DNA of 64,000 bases from contig JAKFCX010000060.1 in the NCBI GenBank assembly GCA_036676415.1, positions 62,001 to 126,000 of the forward strand, in the 5' to 3' direction. A program made the translations under genes and the position numbers. Positions 59,949 through 64,000 of this stretch are shown here, piece by piece. Numbering within the stretch: position 1 is the first letter of the stretch; each line of letters opens with the position of its first letter. Source of the DNA: JAEZDC01 sp036676415. Its GTDB lineage: Bacteria > Bacteroidota > Bacteroidia > Chitinophagales > Chitinophagaceae. The notes beneath the pieces are model-generated. The model made no database searches. It had not been told where the DNA came from and worked only from the letters and a program-made list of their open reading frames with translations.

Positions 59949-60731
59949 ATGGACCAACAAACCAGAACGGCTGGCACTTATGTAGTTGCCATCTTATTAT
60001 TTATGATTGCTTTTATTTTTTTCTGTTTCGGTATTGGGTTGTTATTCGCTTTTCCTGATCTTCTTGGATTGCTTGGTGTGGTAGTTTTAGGATTAAGCGG
60101 AGTGTTTATTTATTCCGGCGTGAGAAATCTGAATGACGCAAAGCTGATGGACAGGGATGCTACATTACAGATAAGAAAAGCAACAGCGGTTTTGGAAGTT
60201 TCCGCAAACGAGGGAAAGAATCTTGCAAATCCAAATCAATCGCCCAGCGATATAACAGTAATGGCATATTGGCAATATTCAAATGAAGAATGGACCCGGT
60301 TTATGAAATGGGAGCGAAGCAGGAGAAAGACAAGCTCAACTGTTGAAGCTGTTCTGATCATCATTTTCGGATCATTGGTGTTAAGAAATCTAAGAGATGC
60401 ATCCTGGACAGAAGCCATCGCAATTTCAGGTGCATTCGCTGTAATTTACTGGACAGGGAAATATTACATCTCGATGAATTCAATTGGCAAGAGAAAATCA
60501 AACGAAGTGATATTAACCAGTCGTTCGGTGATCATTAACGGAAAAGTAAATTCTTTCAGCGATGGACTTTACTGGCTGAATAAAGTTGAACTGATTGAAG
60601 AAAAAGATATCTCTGTATTACAATTTGAATATGGATGGAACACAAGGAAAGGTCCGAGTTCAGAAGAGATCAGAGTACCTGTTCCCAATAATAAAATTGA
60701 TGAGGCAAGAGAACTGATCAGGCAATATTAA
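59949..60731 (+). CDS. Membrane protein of unknown function
   Basis: 260 residues. Two membrane helices at the N-terminus (about 9-32, 36-56), a soluble stretch with helical repeats, two short hydrophobic segments in the middle (about 134-170), and a C-terminal beta-rich domain (VILTSRSVIINGKVNSFSDG ... RKGPSSEEIRVPVPNN). The pattern is like PH-domain membrane proteins, but no family was recognised. Overlaps the end of the opposing Fe-S gene by four bases. Confidence 0.75.
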   Translation: MDQQTRTAGTYVVAILLFMIAFIFFCFGIGLLFAFPDLLGLLGVVVLGLSGVFIYSGVRNLNDAKLMDRDATLQIRKATAVLEVSANEGKNLANPNQSPSDITVMAYWQYSNEEWTRFMKWERSRRKTSSTVEAVLIIIFGSLVLRNLRDASWTEAIAISGAFAVIYWTGKYYISMNSIGKRKSNEVILTSRSVIINGKVNSFSDGLYWLNKVELIEEKDISVLQFEYGWNTRKGPSSEEIRVPVPNNKIDEARELIRQY

Positions 60732-61507
60732 ACCATACTGGCAGCAACAATTTCTGCTATATCCAACACTGCCACTTCATTTTCTTTTTCCCTATTCTTA
60801 ACACCGTCAGTAAGCATCGTATTACAAAAAGGACAAGCTGCAGCAATAACATTCGGGGTAAGACTTAGTGCTTCGTCTGCTCTTTCAATGTTTATTCTTT
60901 TATCGCCTGGTTCTTCTTCTTTAAACATATTTGCACCACCAGCTCCACAACAAAGTCCGTTTGTTCTGCAGCGTTTCATCTCAACCAATTCTGCATCTAA
61001 CGCTTCCAAAACTTTTCTGGGTGCTTCATAAATACCATTGGCTCTTCCTAAATAACAGCTGTCGTGGTAAGTGATCTTTTTCCCTTTGAATTCTGCGGCA
61101 TCTTTTAATTTAATACGGCCTTCATCAATCAATCCCTGCAGTAGTGTTGTATGATGTATCACTTCGTAATTGCCGCCTAATTCAGGATACTCATTCTTTA
61201 AAATATTAAAGCAATGCGGACAAGCAGTAACGATCTTCTTTACGCCATATCCGTTCAGAATTTGAATATTGTTATAAGCCATCATCTGGAACAGGAATTC
61301 ATTGCCGGCTCTTCTTGCAGGATCACCTGTACAGGCTTCTTCTTTGCCGAGTATTGCGAATTTAATCCCCACTTTTGAGAGAATCGTTGCAAATGCTTTC
61401 GTTATTTTCTGAGCTCTCTGGTCATAACTGCCTGAACATCCAACCCAGAATAAAACTTCCGGTGTTTCGCCATTTGCCATCATCTCTGCCATCGTAGGAA
61501 CATGCAT
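60728..61507 (-). CDS. CCG-domain Fe-S protein (LutA/GlpC/HdrB-like)
   Basis: 259 residues. Two Cys-rich CCG domains: GCSGSYDQRAQKITKAFATI with TACPHCFNILKNEYPELGG (first) and NGLCCGAGGANMFKEEEPGD with ACPFCNTML (second), plus CYLGRANGIY. These bind an Fe-S cluster in the (Fe-S)-binding or heterodisulfide reductase B subunit family. Functions with a partner Fe-S or flavin subunit in organic acid oxidation or electron bifurcation; no partner gene is adjacent. TACTTTTG lies 16 bases upstream. Confidence 0.92.
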   Translation of the reverse strand: MHVPTMAEMMANGETPEVLFWVGCSGSYDQRAQKITKAFATILSKVGIKFAILGKEEACTGDPARRAGNEFLFQMMAYNNIQILNGYGVKKIVTACPHCFNILKNEYPELGGNYEVIHHTTLLQGLIDEGRIKLKDAAEFKGKKITYHDSCYLGRANGIYEAPRKVLEALDAELVEMKRCRTNGLCCGAGGANMFKEEEPGDKRINIERADEALSLTPNVIAAACPFCNTMLTDGVKNREKENEVAVLDIAEIVAASMV

Positions 61508-61523
61508 AATCAGTCGTTTAGGC

Positions 61524-61531
61524 CAAAAGTA
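61524..61531 (-). promoter_or_regulatory. -7 box TACTTTTG for the Fe-S gene
   Basis: Minus strand TAnnTTTG, 16 bases before the ATG at 61507. Confidence 0.5.
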
Positions 61532-61638
61532 GGGAACAAAAGCATTGATTCATCCCACAAAGCCGTTTTGCACACATTCTGTTAGCATTTTTTGGCATAG
61601 GATTTAAATCATTTAGAGTGGACGTAAATCGACAGAAG

Positions 61639-62259
61639 ATGAAAAAGATAGTGATGACAGGTTTAGTGATGTTCTTTGCTTTTACTATGCAGGCTCAGGT
61701 ATTTAAAAAAGGTGAAACAATAGAGATCAACAAAAACCTTACGGATGAGGGAGACTTTGTATGGGTCAAAGCTCATGTGGTGGATATTGATATTGAAAAG
61801 AAAGAATATACCATCAAAACAAAAGACAGAAAAACTTACCGGGTTCCTTTTGCTAAAGAAGATCGCTGGATGAGAAAAGAATTACAGCCCTTAAGTGCTG
61901 CTTTGATGGTTAAAGATGTAAACCTGGGTTGTTCTCCCACTACAGAATTTGTAAAGCAAAAGATAAAGGAAGAGTTTGATGCAGATTTTTCAGAGTATGA
62001 TAGCGTGATGATCACTTATAATAGCATTCAGGTTTTAGAAACATATACAAACAGTGATGCAGCTTTTGGTAAAGTGGATACAGATGTTCACCCGTTTGAT
62101 GTTGATTTTACTGTAAGACTTGTGAGTAAGAACAGTGATGGCACACAACGTAAGATCAACTGGCAGTTTAAAAGAAAATACTTACTGCACCAGAATATGA
62201 GAGGCAAATGCAGCTTGTCAGTTGCAGAGAAAGAAGAAAATTTATTGAGTAATATCTAA
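61639..62259 (+). CDS. Secreted hypothetical protein
   Basis: About 206 residues. ATG 61639 (MKKIVMTGLVMFFAFTMQAQ, signal peptide); a longer frame starts at GTG 61618. The mature part begins VFKKGETIEINKNLTDEGDF and has a beta-rich pattern (VWVKAHVVDIDIEKKEYTIK), then a Cys (NLGCSPTTEFV) and a helix with acidic residues (KQKIKEEFDADFSEYDSVMI). No family recognised. The terminator 62264 separates it from the next convergent gene. Confidence 0.8.
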   Translation: MKKIVMTGLVMFFAFTMQAQVFKKGETIEINKNLTDEGDFVWVKAHVVDIDIEKKEYTIKTKDRKTYRVPFAKEDRWMRKELQPLSAALMVKDVNLGCSPTTEFVKQKIKEEFDADFSEYDSVMITYNSIQVLETYTNSDAAFGKVDTDVHPFDVDFTVRLVSKNSDGTQRKINWQFKRKYLLHQNMRGKCSLSVAEKEENLLSNI

Positions 62260-62263
62260 ATAA

Positions 62264-62292
62264 AAAAGCTCCCACATTGAGGAGCTTTTTTT
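62264..62292 (+). terminator. Bidirectional terminator
   Basis: Stem AAAAGCTCC / GGAGCTTTT with 8-base loop, followed by T run; A-run upstream gives T-run for the opposite strand. Confidence 0.9.
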
Positions 62293-62296
62293 ATTC

Positions 62297-63271
62297 CTAA
62301 TTCTTTTTCTTTCCGCCGGAACCGGAAGTATTTTTATCACCCGGAACGAGGTCATTGATCCCTTTACCCGCAGCATCTAATATCTGGCTTGAATTATCAA
62401 TTAGTAAAGTATTCACGAAACTGTTTTTCGAACTTTCACGCACATTTACCTGTACAGAATAAGCACCCTGGCTAAATGCTTTTTCAGGCTTCCCATCTTC
62501 ATTAATGTAATAGCCGAATGATCTTGGTACAATAAAACTTCTTCCTTCAATAGATTTACCCTTCAATTTATCATAGTAAGCAATATAACCAGGATCAGTT
62601 TTATCTAATGGGGCATCCCTTAGCATGAAAACAAATTTTCCCAGTGTAATATTATCAAACAAAACACCTTGTTCGTTTACATAAGATGTTTTGAAAGTGA
62701 TATCGAAATCCATATTCAACTTCTTAGGACCATTCGAAGCAATTTTCGCTTTGGCATAATTCAGTTTCAGGTCTTTCAGTTTTAAACGAAAGATCGAGTT
62801 GTTCAGAATCTCATACGGACTTGTTTTATCCAGTTCAAACTCTGCAACCAAAGCAGTATCAAGATTGCCATTTTCGTTTTTAAATGTTCTTACCAGTGTA
62901 AAACCGTTGAACTGCATTCCAACAGGATCAAACGGACTAGCTGTTGAAAGCTGGTCATAGAAAACCATATCCGTCAAAGCCATTTTATATTCAGCTGTGT
63001 ATTTCTTTTTATCATTGGCGATCATTTTTTTCACCGCATCAACGCCAAGCTTGGTTAAAGCACCAACCATGGGAGCAAAGATTGCCCTGGTTTGTCTTTC
63101 TTCGAAAGTGAGCATGTTCTGGTGTTGCAGCTTTCCAAAGTCGAGCGCATCTTTTTTATGATCTACAAACATTTTTGCCTGGTCCGGTTTGCCGACTGAA
63201 GAAAATTTTGAGGCAGTACATGAAGTGGCCATAACGGCTGAGAACATCAGGAGGGTAGAAACAGTTCGCAT
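62297..63271 (-). CDS. Putative lipoprotein
   Basis: About 324 residues. ATG 63271 chosen (MRTVSTLLMFSAVMATSCTA): the signal peptide ends at Cys 18, a lipoprotein; the longer frame from 63316 would hide it. The mature protein is beta-rich with a Lys-rich helix at the N-terminal side (VDHKKDALDFGKLQHQ), repeated strand pairs (YKMALTDMVFYDQLSTASPF, LKLKDLKLNYAKAKIASNGP) and a Gly/Lys-rich C-terminal tail. No family recognised. Probably periplasmic-facing. Confidence 0.75.
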   Translation of the reverse strand: MRTVSTLLMFSAVMATSCTASKFSSVGKPDQAKMFVDHKKDALDFGKLQHQNMLTFEERQTRAIFAPMVGALTKLGVDAVKKMIANDKKKYTAEYKMALTDMVFYDQLSTASPFDPVGMQFNGFTLVRTFKNENGNLDTALVAEFELDKTSPYEILNNSIFRLKLKDLKLNYAKAKIASNGPKKLNMDFDITFKTSYVNEQGVLFDNITLGKFVFMLRDAPLDKTDPGYIAYYDKLKGKSIEGRSFIVPRSFGYYINEDGKPEKAFSQGAYSVQVNVRESSKNSFVNTLLIDNSSQILDAAGKGINDLVPGDKNTSGSGGKKKN

Positions 63272-63401
63272 TGATCTTTGATTTGTGCTAAGATAGAGGA
63301 TTGATGAAAATTGCATAAAAGATAATGTGAAAAGTGTGATATGGGCATCGGTAATTCTATCAAGCTTCGTTGCCCCGATAACTATTGGGACACTCTTGAA
63401 C

Positions 63402-64000
63402 TTAAATACTTACTTCAGCTACGAGAAATACACTACCACATATCAAAATCAGGTCATCATCTTTTGCATGCGTAAGTATTTCTTTTATTGCCATATTTAC
63501 TTCCGGGTAACATTTACCTTTTAATCCAACTTCTTCCGCTTTTTTGGAAAGTTCAGCTTCATCCATAGCTCTTGGAATCTGTGCCTTTGTAAAATGATAG
63601 TTCGCATGATGCGGAAGTAATTTCAGCACCTGCGTAACATCTTTATCCTTCACCATTCCAATGATGATGTGGAGGTGATTGTAGGTTTCAAACTCCAATT
63701 GTTCGATCAGTTGTAAGATTCCATCTGTATTATGGGCGACATCAAGAATTATTCTAGGGTTGTGATGTATAGTTTCCCATCTTCCATGTAAGCCGGTAAG
63801 TTTTTTTACCTGCATTAAAGCTTCATGAATATGTTCAGACGATATATTCCAGCCCAACAGTTGCAACTGGTGAATAGCTTCCAGTACAGTTAAAAGATTT
63901 TTTCTTTGGTAAATACCATTCAGATCAAGTTGGTAAGAGGGTTTCTCATTTTTCTTCCGGTCATCAACGGTAATGTTTAAATAACCAGCCTCATAGTTGA
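63402..64000 (-). CDS. folC: Folylpolyglutamate/dihydrofolate synthase, C-terminal part
   Basis: The open frame runs off the right edge; the N-terminal part (including the ATP-binding domain) lies outside. Visible: YQRKNLLTVLEAIHQLQLLG, GLHGRWETIHHNPRIILDVA with AHNTDG (Mur-ligase C-terminal signature), IIGMVKDKDVTQVLKLLP, and a final DDLILICGSVFLVAEV. Adds glutamates to folates, or Glu to dihydropteroate. The first in-frame start seen is a TTG inside the domain, so it is not used. Confidence 0.9.
   Translation of the reverse strand, partial: NYEAGYLNITVDDRKKNEKPSYQLDLNGIYQRKNLLTVLEAIHQLQLLGWNISSEHIHEALMQVKKLTGLHGRWETIHHNPRIILDVAHNTDGILQLIEQLEFETYNHLHIIIGMVKDKDVTQVLKLLPHHANYHFTKAQIPRAMDEAELSKKAEEVGLKGKCYPEVNMAIKEILTHAKDDDLILICGSVFLVAEVSI

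Overview
The window looks like a chromosomal segment of a Bacteroidota bacterium, probably close to Chitinophagaceae. The evidence is three type IX secretion (T9SS) cargo proteins with C-terminal sorting domains, TAnnTTTG -7 promoter boxes directly upstream of many starts, few clear Shine-Dalgarno sequences, a glucosamine-6-phosphate deaminase fused to a PIG-L-type domain, an exosortase X/PID-CTERM locus, and DUF2490, DUF4197 and TIGR02587/TIGR02588 genes. No rRNA, CRISPR array, intact insertion sequence or recognisable riboswitch was seen. There is one tRNA gene, tRNA-Arg(ACG).

Layout. 1-1.7 kb is the right end of an integrated element: a gene cut by the window edge, a small excisionase-like HTH protein and a truncated copy of a tRNA 3' end that is probably an attachment site. 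From 1.7 kb the core chromosome begins: smc, small membrane proteins, a lipoprotein, three stand-alone receiver-domain proteins, a DEAD-box helicase with two cold-shock proteins, the TIGR02587/TIGR02588 membrane pair and a glycosyltransferase (to 15.5 kb). 15.9-24.3 kb carries an LLM flavin oxidoreductase, a YycJ-like metallohydrolase, a flavin monooxygenase-DsbA fusion, a glutaminyl cyclase, a DAO-type oxidase, two tandem DUF4197 proteins and a histidine phosphatase. 25-27.3 kb is a tight four-gene minus-strand operon (DoxX-like, DUF2071, methyltransferase, membrane protein). 27.4-31 kb holds the E3 and E2 subunits of a 2-oxo-acid dehydrogenase complex around a DUF2490 protein. 31.2-39.1 kb carries a PhoD-like phosphatase, a T9SS beta-helix protein, glnS, an AlkD-like protein and tilS. 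39.1-40.4 kb is a repeat-rich stretch with a small XRE regulator and a perfect dyad operator. Rhomboid and rlmH follow. 42.4-46.4 kb is a protein-sorting island (T9SS cargo, PID-CTERM protein, XrtX-associated membrane protein, exosortase X) ending at tRNA-Arg. The remainder has an HYR-domain T9SS protein, nagB, a PAP2 phosphatase, three small YtxH proteins, a GH77 glucanotransferase, a dipeptide epimerase, a TonB-like protein, a CCG-domain Fe-S protein, lipoproteins and the C-terminal part of folC.

The most unusual signals are repeats. A roughly 20-bp motif (core TTGTGTCACTCACTT) occurs about six times, almost always between genes. Tracts with 7-bp periodicity lie in frame three times within tilS and once in the linker of the E2 subunit, and also between genes near 41.7 kb. 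Two roughly 80-bp units bounded by AACCTGTCAGGTT palindromes follow tilS, beside a 30-bp copy of the 3' end of the rhomboid gene. All family names come from recognising sequence motifs; no database search was run.
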